Assembly (NCBI GenBank): GCA_016871495.1
Contig: VHDF01000015.1
Span: 1-64,000, forward strand
Length of the DNA stretch: 64,000 nt
Source of the DNA: Verrucomicrobiota bacterium
GTDB lineage: Bacteria > Verrucomicrobiota > Verrucomicrobiia > Limisphaerales > VHDF01
Direction: 5' to 3'
The notes under the pieces were generated by a model. That model did no database searches. It saw nothing but the letters and a program-made list of their open reading frames with translations, and was not told the DNA's origin. Positions 27,042 to 36,899 of the stretch are shown piece by piece. Position numbers and translations under genes: made by a program. Numbering within the stretch: the first letter of the stretch is position 1; each line of letters opens with the position of its first letter.

Positions 27042-27584
27042 TTGGGATTGAAGGCGGAACTGGACATCGAGGCAGCGAACATGGTCACCACCACCGCCAC
27101 GCGGTTGAAGGCGACCCGACTGACGTGGGACCGCGTTGACCTGACGGAAGGCACCATCACGCTCGACCGCAGCATGGCGAAGACGCGCCAGCGCCGGATC
27201 GTGAAGTGGCCGGAGAATGCGATTGCGTGGCTGTTGAAGAAGTGCTGGTGGATTCCTTGGGGCGACGACCTTTACCAGTTCGAAAACATACGCACGCGGC
27301 TCAAGGAGCGCATCCGCGCGCGCGTGATCCGGTGGCTGGGCCACATCGTGACCTACATCCCGGGTGAACACGCGCTGGCGCGGGAATGGTATGCGACGGG
27401 CGCGGCCTTCCACGAGTGCCTGTGTTACGCGAGCAATACGGTGGCGCTGCGGCCACCGCGACCGAAGGCCGGCTCCACGCTCGTCATCCAGGTGGACAAC
27501 TCCGCATATGCGCGCAACAACCACATGAATGCGATGGACCGGATCCAACGATCCCGGCAGGGCCAAACCACTCGAATCCGCTGA
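27042..27584 (+). pseudogene. Tyrosine-recombinase (integrase) remnant
   Basis: The open frame contains a stretch RLTWDRVDLTEGTITLDRSM followed by AKTRQRRIVKWPENAIAWLL. This is the typical phage-integrase pattern (LxWxDVD...ITI...KT...RRIVPLP...AWL) around the first catalytic Arg/Lys region. The N-terminal part is replaced by repeat R3 sequence, and the downstream half lacks the HxLRH and Tyr motifs, so this is a decayed fragment. It suggests an old integrated element here. Confidence 0.4.
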
Positions 27585-27630
27585 TCCGGCATTGGGAACA
27601 AATCTTCGAGATGGCTCGTGAGCCTTCTGC

Positions 27631-28347
27631 TTAAGGCGGACTCGGTTGGGTTACGTCGCCGAAGGGCTTCCAAAGGCGGCTCATGGGTTTCATATAGCCA
27701 TACGTCAGGAACTTCCTCTTGTTCCAGGTTTCAACTCGAGAGTCACCCATGAGGATGTTACCGAGGCCGGCCTGCTCGCGCTTCCCGGGTCCGCCCAACA
27801 CCCCCCAACCTTGTCCTTTTCCCTGGTGGCGTGTTGCCAGCACGTCCACTTCATTGGGCCAGACATGACCGTCGTTGAGGGGAGCGTCCAAGGCTTCCTC
27901 CATGAAGATCATTGACTTGAGCGGTTCAACCCAAGCCGAAAGCTTCCCGTTGTAGGCGGTGATGTCCGTGCCTGGGCCACTGATCGCATAGCTAAAGTCC
28001 CGGCGATCTGACCATGGACCGGGCCTCTTTAAATGAATCCTATCGGTCGGGCAGAGGTAAACGTTCGTCGTGGTCAGGTACTTGAAAAGTTGTCCCTCTG
28101 TCAGTTTCCTATTGTTGTCCTTATCGAGCCAATTCTGCATGTGCGGAACTCGTTCATCATTGTCATCTGCGAAGAAAATGACCGCCAAGCCGAATTGTCT
28201 CAAATTGTTCAAACAGCCCGTGAGCCGGGCCTTTTCTTTAACCCGGCCAAGTGTGGGTAGGAGCATGCTGGCCAGGATGGCAATAATGCCGATAACCACC
28301 AGCAGCTCGATCAAGGTAAAGCCAGCCTTCGAGGTTTGGACTTTCAT
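27631..28347 (-). CDS. Isolated type II pseudopilin-like protein (prepilin N-terminus)
   Basis: From ATG 28347 (238 residues) the protein begins [20 protein letters not shown], a class III prepilin leader cleaved before Phe, with the conserved Glu5 and the hydrophobic spine. The globular part ([37 protein letters not shown]) is the DUF1559-like large pseudopilin type expanded in Verrucomicrobiota, Lentisphaerae and Planctomycetota. Such genes are often scattered away from the secretion operon, as here. It lies between repeat-rich blocks. Role unknown; it probably enters a T2SS-like pseudopilus or is surface displayed. Confidence 0.8.
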   Translation of the reverse strand: MKVQTSKAGFTLIELLVVIGIIAILASMLLPTLGRVKEKARLTGCLNNLRQFGLAVIFFADDNDERVPHMQNWLDKDNNRKLTEGQLFKYLTTTNVYLCPTDRIHLKRPGPWSDRRDFSYAISGPGTDITAYNGKLSAWVEPLKSMIFMEEALDAPLNDGHVWPNEVDVLATRHQGKGQGWGVLGGPGKREQAGLGNILMGDSRVETWNKRKFLTYGYMKPMSRLWKPFGDVTQPSPP

Positions 28348-28437
28348 AGGACGTTTGATTACGGTTGCGGGAATCATGTGGCCGCTACATTGGAACTCCC
28401 ACGATTGCAAGCTAATTCTACTCCAATCAAATCGAGG

Positions 28438-28570
28438 CCGTGTATCCTGATGTTGTTGGTAGGGCGGGCCTGTCCCAGCCCGCCGCCCACGGGATGCAAA
28501 ACATCATGCTCCGGCGGCGCGCCGGGACGGACGCGCCCTACCTGCATCACCGGCAACATCGGGATGCACC
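28438..28570 (+). repeat. Dispersed repeat R1 (MITE-like), copy C
   Basis: A 133-bp copy in the same orientation as copy A, flanked by the direct repeat AAATCGAGG at 28429-28437 and 28572-28580. It lies about 90 bp upstream of the pseudopilin gene. The following stretch to 28851 shows no gene. Confidence 0.85.
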
Positions 28571-28851
28571 GAAATCGAGGTCATATCTCTGTATTTGACG
28601 AATAGGAATTTGCTATTCACGGCTGGAAGCGAAGCCTGAACGTTCCGGGTCTCTGCCGCAGGACAAACGCCCTTTTGAGGCGATCCTTGGAGTCTTCCCG
28701 GCTGAGAGGGTCTCAGAGGCCGCCCAAGGCGGGAATCCTGTCCCGCGAGCTCTCGGAAAAAGGTGGTGGAGACCCGAATTCTAACCCCACCCGGACAGAG
28801 GGGGAGGCTCAAACTGTCCGCCGCGTTTCGCAAAATCTCATGCGGACCGCC

Positions 28852-29033
28852 CGACTTAACGCGACTCAAACTCGTCCCGCCGGGAATCCCAAAGGGATTC
28901 CGTCTCGAAGCTCAAGGTTGCGAGGAACGAGCTACCTTGGGTCACAGTTCGCCCATGGAAACCAACCCCAACGGGGTTGTGACGAAATCTTATTTCCGTT
29001 TGGCGGGGTCAAGCCACAACCGCGTTGCGGTTG
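28852..29033. repeat. Dispersed repeat R3, copy 2
   Basis: This copy matches R3 copy 1 from CGACTTAACGCRACTCAAAC to CCACAACCGCGTTGCGGTTG, in the same orientation. It lacks the additional inverted arm. It ends 27 bases before the stop of the phosphodiesterase gene on the minus strand, so it is 3' of that gene and could be transcribed into its mRNA end. Confidence 0.75.
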
Positions 29034-29060
29034 TCATGAGGACAACTGCCGTTCCAAGGT

Positions 29061-30455
29061 TTACAGGTCCATCCTTTTCAACAGAATCCCTGCAATGTCC
29101 GTCGATTCCAAGGTCTCCCGCTCCTCCTTCCGGTCCGGCACAATCAGCACAGGCCCGTCGATCGGATCATCCACCGGACGTCCATGGGATCCTCCCACCA
29201 ACCCGGCATCCAACGGAATGACGTCCATCAGCATCCGGAAACCGAGTTTCTTTTGCAGCAACCGCCAGGCGATCCTCGCTTTCACCGCCGGAATCTTGGG
29301 ATCCAGGAACAACTCCACAGGATCATAGCCGGGTTTGCGGTGGATATCGACGCAGCGTGCGAAATCCGGGGCGACTCGATCCTCCATCCAATAGTAATAG
29401 GTAAACCACGCGTTGGGAGCGGCGATGGCGATCAAGTCTCCCGCCCGCGCATGATCAACACCCCAGGCGCGCTTGGCGTCACCTTCCAGCAACTGGTCCA
29501 CGCCCGGAACGGACCGCAACACCCGGGCGACATCGTCCTTCACGCGGGGATCGTTGCAGTAGACATGAGCCACTTGATGATCCGCCACCGCGAAAGCGCG
29601 GCTTGCACCGGTGTTGAGCAGTTCCAGCCCCAATTCTTCTTTCACCACCAGCCATCCCTTTTCGCGCAAGACGCGATTGAGATGAACGGGATGGTCCACC
29701 GCGGTGATTCCGTATTCGGAAACCACCAAAGGCTGCACCTGCCGCTCCTCGAAGAAATCGATGAGATCACCCGCCATCGCGTCGATTTCCGCGATGTCCC
29801 GGGCAACGCGAGCATCCCTCGGACCCCAGCGTTGAAAGTTGTAATCGAGGTGCGGAAGATAGATGAGTGAAAGCGTGGGTTGATGTTCTTCCTCCACCCA
29901 CTTCGCCGAAGCCGCGATCCAGCGTGAGACCGCGTCGGCTCTGCCCGCCGGTGAATCCACTCCCGCTGACGGACCCCAAAAACAAGGGAACGGAAATTCT
30001 CCCAACTGCGCCTTGACCGAGGACCGCAACGCTTCCGGCCACGCGTAAACATCGAACACCTTTCGCCCGTCGGCGGGATACATGGGTCGAGGCGTGATGG
30101 ACCAGTCGGCGCTGGAAAACATGTTGTACCACCAAAACAACTTGGCGCAGGTCATCCCGGCGGCGCGACCGCGTCCAATCTCCCAAACCTTGGGAGCTTG
30201 CACGAGGTGATTGGACTGCTTCCAAAAGTGGACCTCGGCGAGATCTCGGTCGTACCATCCGTTGGCGACGATGCCATGTTCGGACGGCCGCTTCCCGGTC
30301 AGGTAATTGGCTTGGGCGGTGCAGGTGACGGCGGGGAAAGCGGCGCGAATCGAGTGCAGCCTCCCCTTTCGGGCAAAAGCGGCCAGCCTGGGAGCATGTT
30401 GTTCCAGACAATGCGGGGTCAAACCCACCACGTTGATCAGGGCGAGACGTTGCAT
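29061..30455 (-). CDS. Type I phosphodiesterase/nucleotide pyrophosphatase family protein
   Basis: The 464-residue protein belongs to the alkaline-phosphatase-superfamily phosphodiesterases (PF01663). The nucleophile is the Thr in AFPAVTCTAQANYLTG (typical PAVTxPxxxxxxTG), with metal ligands in YLPHLDYNFQRWG (Asp/His), VSEYGITAVDHPVHLN, and a later His in IHRKPGYDP. There is no signal peptide, so it would act in the cytoplasm. Members hydrolyse nucleotide or other phosphodiester bonds; the substrate is not evident. It is divergent from ppdK, with about 200 bases between them. Confidence 0.85.
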   Translation of the reverse strand: MQRLALINVVGLTPHCLEQHAPRLAAFARKGRLHSIRAAFPAVTCTAQANYLTGKRPSEHGIVANGWYDRDLAEVHFWKQSNHLVQAPKVWEIGRGRAAGMTCAKLFWWYNMFSSADWSITPRPMYPADGRKVFDVYAWPEALRSSVKAQLGEFPFPCFWGPSAGVDSPAGRADAVSRWIAASAKWVEEEHQPTLSLIYLPHLDYNFQRWGPRDARVARDIAEIDAMAGDLIDFFEERQVQPLVVSEYGITAVDHPVHLNRVLREKGWLVVKEELGLELLNTGASRAFAVADHQVAHVYCNDPRVKDDVARVLRSVPGVDQLLEGDAKRAWGVDHARAGDLIAIAAPNAWFTYYYWMEDRVAPDFARCVDIHRKPGYDPVELFLDPKIPAVKARIAWRLLQKKLGFRMLMDVIPLDAGLVGGSHGRPVDDPIDGPVLIVPDRKEERETLESTDIAGILLKRMDL

Positions 30456-30569
30456 GACAAACTCCGGGCCGTGACCAACCCTGGAGCGGGAAGAATTACG
30501 CTCTGAAAACGGTCTCAGCGCAAGCGTGTTGCCTGTATTTTGAGCGCGCGAAACCGACCCGACTAACCG

Positions 30570-30597
30570 TTGACATCCCCCCCGCCGTTGCTATCTT
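30570..30597 (+). promoter_or_regulatory. Probable sigma-70-type promoter of ppdK
   Basis: TTGACA (30570-30575) and TATCTT (30592-30597) are separated by 16 bases and lie 57 bases upstream of the ppdK start. The -35 box is a perfect match. A transcript would start near 30604, leaving an approximately 50-base leader. Confidence 0.55.
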
Positions 30598-30653
30598 GCC
30601 GCCTCGATTTTTCGCGGCATTTCACTCCCGAATACGATCCAGAAGAACAATTT

Positions 30654-33392
30654 ATGGCAAAATCAAAATTCGTTTACACGTGGGGCAATAAAAAGGCCGA
30701 TGGCGATGGCAGCATGAAAGCCTTGCTCGGCGGCAAAGGGGCCAATCTCGCCGAAATGACCCGCATCGGTCTGCCCGTGCCTTCGGGCTTCACGATCACC
30801 ACCGAGGTCTGCACCTACTACTACGCCCACAAGCGAACTTATCCGCCCGAACTCCAGAAACAAATGGAGGCAGGCGTCGCCAATATGGAAAAAATCATGG
30901 GCACCCGCTTCGGCGCGACCACCGGCATCCCCCTGCTCGTCGCCGTCCGCTCCGGCGCCCGCGATTCCATGCCGGGCATGATGGACACCATTCTCAATCT
31001 CGGGTTGAACGACCAAACCGTGCTCGCTTTGGCCCAAGCGACCGGCAACGAGCGCTTCGCCTGGGATTGTTACCGCCGGTTCATCCAAATGTACGGCGAC
31101 GTCGTCCTCGGCGTGCAAAAACGCGAAGGCGAAGATCACGAGCCGTTCGAAACCGAGATCCACGGTTACAAACACGAAGTTTACCACGCGGACATCGAGG
31201 ATTCCAAACTGACCGCCGCCGATCAGCAGGAACTCGTCAAGCGGTTCAAAGCTCTGGTGAAGGAACGCACCGGCAAGGTTTTTCCCAACGATCCCTGGGA
31301 CCAACTGCGAGGAGCGGCCGGCGCGGTCTTTAGTTCATGGATGAACGACCGGGCCATCGTGTACCGGCGCAAATACAACATCCCGACCGAATGGGGAACC
31401 GCCGTCAACGTTCAGGCCATGGTCTTCGGCAACACCGGCGACACCTCCGGTTCCGGCGTGGCCTTCACCCGGAACCCCGCCAATGGCACGAACGAGTTCT
31501 ACGGCGAGTTTCTGGTCAACGCCCAGGGTGAGGACGTCGTCGCCGGCGTGCGCACACCCGAACCCGTGCTCAAGCTCCGGGATGTCATGCCCAAGAGCTA
31601 CGCCGAGTTGCTCAACGTCCGCAAACTCCTCGAGAAACATTTCAAGGACGTGCAGGACATCGAGTTCACCGTTCAAGACGGCAAGTTGTTCATGCTCCAG
31701 ACACGCAACGGCAAGCGAACCGCCGCCGCCGCGCTCAAGTTCGCCGCCGACATGGTGCGGGAAAAATTGATCGATTGGGAAACGGCCGTGCTGCGCAATC
31801 CCGCCGACCAGCTGGAACAGTTGCTGGCGCCCATCTTCGACCTCGCCGAAGTCAAGAAAGCCAAGGTCATCGCCACCGGGCTTCCAGCCGGTCCCGGCGC
31901 GGCCACGGGCAAGATTTACTTCAACGCTGAGCGCGCCGTCCAGGCCGCCGACAAGAGCGAAAAGGTGCTCCTGGTTCGCGTGGAAACTTCGCCGGAGGAC
32001 CTTCGCGGAATGATTGCGGCCGAAGGCATCCTCACCGCCCGCGGCGGGGTCAGTTCCCACGCCGCGCTGGTCGCCCGCCAGATGGGCAAAGTTTGCGTTT
32101 GCGGCGCAGCCGCCGTCCAAATCGACTACGACCGCAAGGTCGCGACGATCGATGGAAAAACCTTCAAGGAAGGCGACTTCCTTTCCATCGATGGCACCTC
32201 CGGACTGGTCTATGCCGGTCAAATCAAGACGGCTCCTTCCGAGATCATCTCCGGCCTGCTCAACGGGGACAAAGCCTCGCAGGCCACCGAGAAATACAAG
32301 AACTACACCCAGCTGATGGCGTGGTGCAAGAAAGCGACGCGCCTGAGTGTTCGCACCAACGCCGACACGCCGGAACAAACCGCGCAAGCCATCGCGTTCG
32401 GCGCCCAAGGCATCGGCCTGACCCGCACGGAACACATGTTCTTTGAAGGCGACCGCATCGACGCCATGCGCGAGATGATCCTCGCGGACACGCTCGAAGC
32501 CCGCGAAACCGCCCTGGCCAAGCTGCTCCCTTACCAACGGGAGGACTTCTACGGCATCTTCAAGGCGTTGAAGGGTTACCCGGCGACCATCCGTTTCCTC
32601 GATCCGCCCCTCCACGAATTCCTGCCCCACTCAAAGGAGCAGCAGCTCGACCTGGCCAAGAAACTGGGCATTGCCGTGGAAAAAATCATGAGTCGTGTCC
32701 ACGAATTGCACGAATTCAATCCAATGCTTGGTTTCCGCGGATGCCGGCTTGGCATCAAGTATCCGGAAATCACCCGCATGCAGGCCCGTGCCGTTCTCGA
32801 AGCCGCCGCCCAAGCGAACAAGGACGGCCACAAGGCGAAGCCGGAGATCATGATTCCGCTCGTCGGCTTCAAGAAGGAGCTCGATCTGCAAGTCGCCCTC
32901 GTCCACGAAGTCGCCGCCCAGGTGCAGAAGGAAAAGAAAGTCAAAATCGCCTACTCTGTTGGCACCATGATCGAAATCCCCCGCGGCGCCCTGACGGCGG
33001 ATGAGATCGCCCAAACCGCGGAATTCTTCAGCTTCGGCACGAACGACCTCACGCAAACCTGCCTGGGCATGTCGCGCGACGATTCCGGCTCGTTCCTTGG
33101 CGCTTACACCGAGAGCGAGATTGTGAAAAAGAATCCTTTCGCCTCCATCGACCAGACCGGTGTCGGCCAGTTGGTGCGGATCGCGGCCGAGAAGGGCAAC
33201 GCGACCCGTCCCGGCATCAAACTCGGCATTTGCGGCGAACATGGCGGCGATCCCGATTCCGTGAAGTTCTGCCACCGGGCCGGCCTCACTTACGTGAGTT
33301 GCTCACCTTACCGCGTTCCGGTAGCCCGCCTGGCGGCGGCGCAGGCCGCGATCGAAGAAAAACGCAAAGCCAAGCCCGCCAAGAAAAAGTAG
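30654..33392 (+). CDS. ppdK: Pyruvate, phosphate dikinase
   Basis: From ATG 30654 the protein is 912 residues, the normal size for PPDK. The N-terminal nucleotide-binding domain begins [21 protein letters not shown]. The swivelling phosphohistidine is in [19 protein letters not shown] (His469), and the C-terminal PEP/pyruvate barrel has [22 protein letters not shown] and the catalytic Cys in [10 protein letters not shown] (Cys860). It interconverts pyruvate + ATP + phosphate and PEP + AMP + PPi, serving PPi-linked glycolysis or gluconeogenesis. A promoter precedes it and a strong terminator follows. The upstream in-frame extension to 30570 overlaps the promoter and is rejected. Confidence 0.97.
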   Translation: MAKSKFVYTWGNKKADGDGSMKALLGGKGANLAEMTRIGLPVPSGFTITTEVCTYYYAHKRTYPPELQKQMEAGVANMEKIMGTRFGATTGIPLLVAVRSGARDSMPGMMDTILNLGLNDQTVLALAQATGNERFAWDCYRRFIQMYGDVVLGVQKREGEDHEPFETEIHGYKHEVYHADIEDSKLTAADQQELVKRFKALVKERTGKVFPNDPWDQLRGAAGAVFSSWMNDRAIVYRRKYNIPTEWGTAVNVQAMVFGNTGDTSGSGVAFTRNPANGTNEFYGEFLVNAQGEDVVAGVRTPEPVLKLRDVMPKSYAELLNVRKLLEKHFKDVQDIEFTVQDGKLFMLQTRNGKRTAAAALKFAADMVREKLIDWETAVLRNPADQLEQLLAPIFDLAEVKKAKVIATGLPAGPGAATGKIYFNAERAVQAADKSEKVLLVRVETSPEDLRGMIAAEGILTARGGVSSHAALVARQMGKVCVCGAAAVQIDYDRKVATIDGKTFKEGDFLSIDGTSGLVYAGQIKTAPSEIISGLLNGDKASQATEKYKNYTQLMAWCKKATRLSVRTNADTPEQTAQAIAFGAQGIGLTRTEHMFFEGDRIDAMREMILADTLEARETALAKLLPYQREDFYGIFKALKGYPATIRFLDPPLHEFLPHSKEQQLDLAKKLGIAVEKIMSRVHELHEFNPMLGFRGCRLGIKYPEITRMQARAVLEAAAQANKDGHKAKPEIMIPLVGFKKELDLQVALVHEVAAQVQKEKKVKIAYSVGTMIEIPRGALTADEIAQTAEFFSFGTNDLTQTCLGMSRDDSGSFLGAYTESEIVKKNPFASIDQTGVGQLVRIAAEKGNATRPGIKLGICGEHGGDPDSVKFCHRAGLTYVSCSPYRVPVARLAAAQAAIEEKRKAKPAKKK

Positions 33393-33421
33393 TTCACGCG
33401 CGCCCGCTTGTTCAGTTCAAC

Positions 33422-33454
33422 AAGCCGCCCGGCTCAACCCGGGCGGCTTTTTTT
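33422..33454 (+). terminator. Intrinsic terminator of ppdK
   Basis: An 11-bp perfect stem (AAGCCGCCCGG/CCGGGCGGCTT) with a 6-base loop is followed by seven T's. It starts 29 bases after the ppdK stop codon. Confidence 0.93.
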
Positions 33455-33492
33455 GATTCATGGCCATGTTTTGAGTGAGTTCCGGCGCGCCC

Positions 33493-33514
33493 CGACAACT
33501 TGCGGATGCACCGC
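33493..33514. repeat. Solo copy of the shared repeat terminus
   Basis: CCGACAACTTGCGGATGCAC is the inverted form of the terminal sequence found on R1, R2 and R4, here without a second end nearby. It is probably the remnant of another short element of the same superfamily. Confidence 0.5.
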
Positions 33515-33586
33515 GCCCCCCGCGGTGGCTCCTTTCGCCTTGCCTTGGCGAGGACTTCGTCGATCATCCGCAGTCGAACCCGTCCC

Positions 33587-35080
33587 ATGAATCGACGCCG
33601 ATTTCTTGGCACCGCCTTCTCCGCCGCCGCTCTGGGAGATCCCAAACTCTGGCCCAACCTCCCGCGTGTCTGCGCGAAGGAAGCCCGGCTGCCCCAAGCA
33701 TGGGTCCGGTTTCATCCCGATCTCGAACCCGTCGTGCACTGGATCGAGAACACTCCCCGTGAACGCATCCTGGGCGAAGCCGTTCATCGCATCCGGCGCG
33801 GACTCGCTTATCGAGATCTGCTGGCGGGTCTGTTCCTCGCGGGAATCCGCCAGGTCCAACCCCGCCCCATTGGCTTCAAATTCCACGCGGTGCTCGTGGT
33901 CAACTCCGCCCATCTGGCCAGTTTGGAATCAGGGGAAACAGACCGCTGGCACCCCATCCTTTGGGCGTTGCATCGATTCAAATTGTCGCAGGAGGCAGAC
34001 GAGCGGGAAGGAGATTGGGCGTTGGGCGCCGTCGAGGAATCCAAGCTTCCCCCTTCGCACCTCGCCAGGTCCGCCTTCATCGAAGCGATGGAGCGATGGG
34101 ATGAATCCGCCGCCGATGCCGCGATCACCGCCCTGGCCCGTACCGCCGGCGCGCACGAGATCTTCGATTTGCTTTGCCGCTTTGGGCTCCGCGACTTCCG
34201 CGAAATCGGTCACAAACAAATCTACATTTCGAACGCTTTCCGGGTGCTCGACGTCATCGGCTGGCGGCACGCCGAACCCGTGCTCCGCGGCATCGTCTAC
34301 GGATTGCTCGATACCGACCGCGATCCGAACCCCTCCAAATCCGACCTGCCGGCAGACCGGCCTGGGCGACGCAACCGCGAACGTCTCAAGGACATCCCGG
34401 ATCCGTGGCTCGCAGGACGGCCCAACGACGACACGTCTCGCCGCATTCTTGCCGCGTGTCGCGACGCGTCCGCCATCGACCTCGGCGAAATCGTGATCCA
34501 GTCGTTGCGCCAGGGATCGAGTCCGGCCTCGATTTTTGACGGACTGCATGCGGCCACGGCGGAACTTCTCCTGCGCGAGCCGGGCTTGGTGTCGATGCAT
34601 GCCTGGACGACGACCAACGCGGCGCGCTATGCCTGGAACCGCGTTTCCCATGATGAAACGCGCCGGTTCATGCTCCTGCAAAACGCCTCGTTCATCCCGC
34701 TCTTCCGAGGGCAGCCGAAAAAGAGCACCGTCGCGCTCGACCAGTTGCCCGTGGAACCTCTCGAGGAATCCGGACCCGAAGCCTTGCACAAACTCTTCGA
34801 GGGGCCGATTCGGCAGCCGGGCGCCGCCATCCGATTGCATTCCTGGCTTGAGGCCGGCCATGACCCGGGAGCGTTCGCCGCCACAGCCCGGCGATTTCTT
34901 TTCGCCAAAGGAACCGACGCTCACGATTACAAGTTCTGTTCGGCCTTTTTGGAGGACTACCCGCACATCGCGCCGCGATGGAGAAACCCCTTCCTGGCCG
35001 CCAGCATTCTATACCTGCGGGGCGCTCAAGATCCTGATAATGCGGTCATCCAGCAGATCCGCGAGGCGCTGAAATCGTGA
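33587..35080 (+). CDS. Exported protein of unknown function with Tat-like signal
   Basis: I do not recognise this family. From ATG 33587 the product is 497 residues with a twin-arginine-like start (MNRRRFLGTAFSAAALG). The longer in-frame ORF would begin inside repeat-like DNA and is rejected. The mature protein is mostly helical. It has several conserved-looking His-containing segments (GFKFHAVLVVNSAH, REIGHKQIYISNAFR, YDFC-like HDYKFCSAF), which could bind a cofactor or metal, but this is only an impression. The gene follows the ppdK terminator, so it needs its own promoter. Confidence 0.7.
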   Translation: MNRRRFLGTAFSAAALGDPKLWPNLPRVCAKEARLPQAWVRFHPDLEPVVHWIENTPRERILGEAVHRIRRGLAYRDLLAGLFLAGIRQVQPRPIGFKFHAVLVVNSAHLASLESGETDRWHPILWALHRFKLSQEADEREGDWALGAVEESKLPPSHLARSAFIEAMERWDESAADAAITALARTAGAHEIFDLLCRFGLRDFREIGHKQIYISNAFRVLDVIGWRHAEPVLRGIVYGLLDTDRDPNPSKSDLPADRPGRRNRERLKDIPDPWLAGRPNDDTSRRILAACRDASAIDLGEIVIQSLRQGSSPASIFDGLHAATAELLLREPGLVSMHAWTTTNAARYAWNRVSHDETRRFMLLQNASFIPLFRGQPKKSTVALDQLPVEPLEESGPEALHKLFEGPIRQPGAAIRLHSWLEAGHDPGAFAATARRFLFAKGTDAHDYKFCSAFLEDYPHIAPRWRNPFLAASILYLRGAQDPDNAVIQQIREALKS

Positions 35081-35221
35081 TCACGCCATCATTCCTTCCG
35101 AATCGCCGCTTGCTTCAAGCGAGCCGGGGTTATTTGTTTGAGATTCACGAAACAAACGCCAGGAAACCGCAGGTAGCGATCGAATCGACGACCAGATCGC
35201 GCTGAATTCTTTTCCCGTACT

Positions 35222-35462
35222 TCATCGGTATCGAAAGAGCAGAGGAAAGAGGAAGACCACCACCACCGCCCACACGCCGTAGACCGGCAGGTAATCCGTC
35301 TGCCACTGGACAAGGGAGGTGAACGAGCCGCGTCCTCTGAGGAATCGGATATAGAGCGCGCCGGACCGCGACCGTCATGAAACCCAGTCGCGCGAGGGCA
35401 TATCGCCTCGCCAGCATTGGCCAATCGCGAAGGGCCTGAAACGGGGTTTGATTCATCATCAT
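35222..35462 (-). pseudogene. Possible small membrane-protein gene broken by a frameshift
   Basis: The minus strand starting at 35462 encodes MMMNQTPFQALRDWPMLARR and continues to RRALY. The neighbouring frame then continues YIRFLRGRGSFTSLVQWQTD and ends in a hydrophobic helix (GVWAVVVVFLFPLLFRYR) at 35222. The two halves join smoothly near 35350, with amino-acid usage more natural than either single frame. No family is recognised. The remainder of 35081-35741 has nothing else I can support. Confidence 0.3.
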
Positions 35463-35741
35463 CCCCCCCTCCCACCCAAGATGAAGGGACCGTTTTCGCA
35501 TGCGCTTTGCAAGGCAAACACCGGAGGGAGCGAAAGCAATCTCACGGGTCGAAAAAGAAACCCTTCGACCGCCTCCCGCTTCGAATGAAATCTCTGATCA
35601 ACCAGGGGTCAGGAACTCCGCCACCATGCCCCTTCCCCGCTCCCGAGAATTTCTTCCAAGTCAACTCTTGCCAAATCAAAACCAATTTCCAGGATTGTTT
35701 CGCGCGGGGTTTGCCGGTTGGAATGTGCCCCGACACGACTT

Positions 35742-36899
35742 ATGGACATCACCAGAACTGCCTACGGAACCTGGAGTGGCGGACGCTACATGCACTTTGG
35801 CGAGCCGCTTTCCGAAGAACGCTTCATCCAAGTCATCCAGCACGCCTACCGGCGCGGGGTCCGCACTTTTGTCACCGCGGACGTCTATGGCAACGGCGCC
35901 GCGGATGCCATGATTGGACGAGCCCTGGACGGCCTTCCCCGGGATTCCTACTGCCTCGTCGGGGCGGTAGGACACGACTTCTACTCGGGGAAACGGGACG
36001 GTTCCAAAGGTTTCCCCCGCTTCACCCACCCGAGCCTGCGTTCCCCGCGCGACTACGCGGACTATCTGCGCATGGCCACCGAGAAGTCCCTCGAACGCTG
36101 CCGCGCCAGCCGCTTTGACACCATTCTGCTCCACAATCCTGATTCCACCGGCTACAGCCACGATGCGGTCTGGAAAGGGATGGAACAGCTTCGCGAGGCC
36201 GGCCTCACGGATATGCTGGGAATCGCTCCCGGCCCCGCCAACGGGTTCACCCTCGACATGATTCTCTGCTTCGAACGCTTCGCCCCACTCCTCGACTGGG
36301 CCATGATTATTTTGAACCCGCTCGAACCCTGGCCCGGCCGTCTCTGCCTGCCCGCAGCGGTCCAGCATGAAATCAACATCCTCACGCGCGTGGTCGATCA
36401 TGGCGGACTCTTTCACGACGACGTCAAACCCGGCCATAAGTTCGGACATCAGGACCACCGGGCCTTTCGCCCCGCAGGATGGGTCGAGGCAGGGACTGCC
36501 AAGATCGAGCGCATGCGCGATGTCGCTCAACGGCACAACTTGTCCCTCCTTCAGCTGGCCTGTTTGTGGAACCTCGCCCATCCCAACGTCCGGAGCGTCG
36601 TCCCCACCTTCATCCAAGAGACCGAAGGCTCCGCCAAGACCATCGAATCGAAACTCGACGAATTCGCCGCCCTTCCTCAGGTGTCCTTGACCGAAACCGA
36701 GCGCGATTTCATTGCCGAGATCGGAAACAATAAGGGTTGCATGGCACTGAAAGGCGCGAGCCTCTCCCACACCGGTGAAGCCGAAGCCGATCGCTGGTGT
36801 CTCAATGACGACCTGCGGGCCGTGGCCCGGCGCTGGTCCATCGATCCCGCCGCCGAACTCGAATACCTTCACGCCCCCGCCGCAGGCGCTCGCGCATGA
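35742..36899 (+). CDS. Aldo/keto reductase family protein
   Basis: From ATG 35742 (385 residues) the protein has the AKR layout: MDITRTAYGTWSGGRYMHFG, a YRRGVRTFVTADVYGNGAADAMIGRAL block (catalytic Asp/Tyr region), a long KSLERCRASRFDTILLHNPD strand-helix, and RSVVPTFIQET followed by the nucleotide-binding helix. It probably reduces an aldehyde or ketone with NAD(P)H. The stop overlaps the start of the molybdopterin oxidoreductase by 4 bases (ATGA), indicating translational coupling. The upstream 24 bases in frame are unlikely to be coding. Confidence 0.85.
   Translation: MDITRTAYGTWSGGRYMHFGEPLSEERFIQVIQHAYRRGVRTFVTADVYGNGAADAMIGRALDGLPRDSYCLVGAVGHDFYSGKRDGSKGFPRFTHPSLRSPRDYADYLRMATEKSLERCRASRFDTILLHNPDSTGYSHDAVWKGMEQLREAGLTDMLGIAPGPANGFTLDMILCFERFAPLLDWAMIILNPLEPWPGRLCLPAAVQHEINILTRVVDHGGLFHDDVKPGHKFGHQDHRAFRPAGWVEAGTAKIERMRDVAQRHNLSLLQLACLWNLAHPNVRSVVPTFIQETEGSAKTIESKLDEFAALPQVSLTETERDFIAEIGNNKGCMALKGASLSHTGEAEADRWCLNDDLRAVARRWSIDPAAELEYLHAPAAGARA

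Noticed and set aside
31335-32630. 431-codon minus-strand frame opposite ppdK
   Set aside because: It is antisense to an unambiguous PPDK and lacks any motif.
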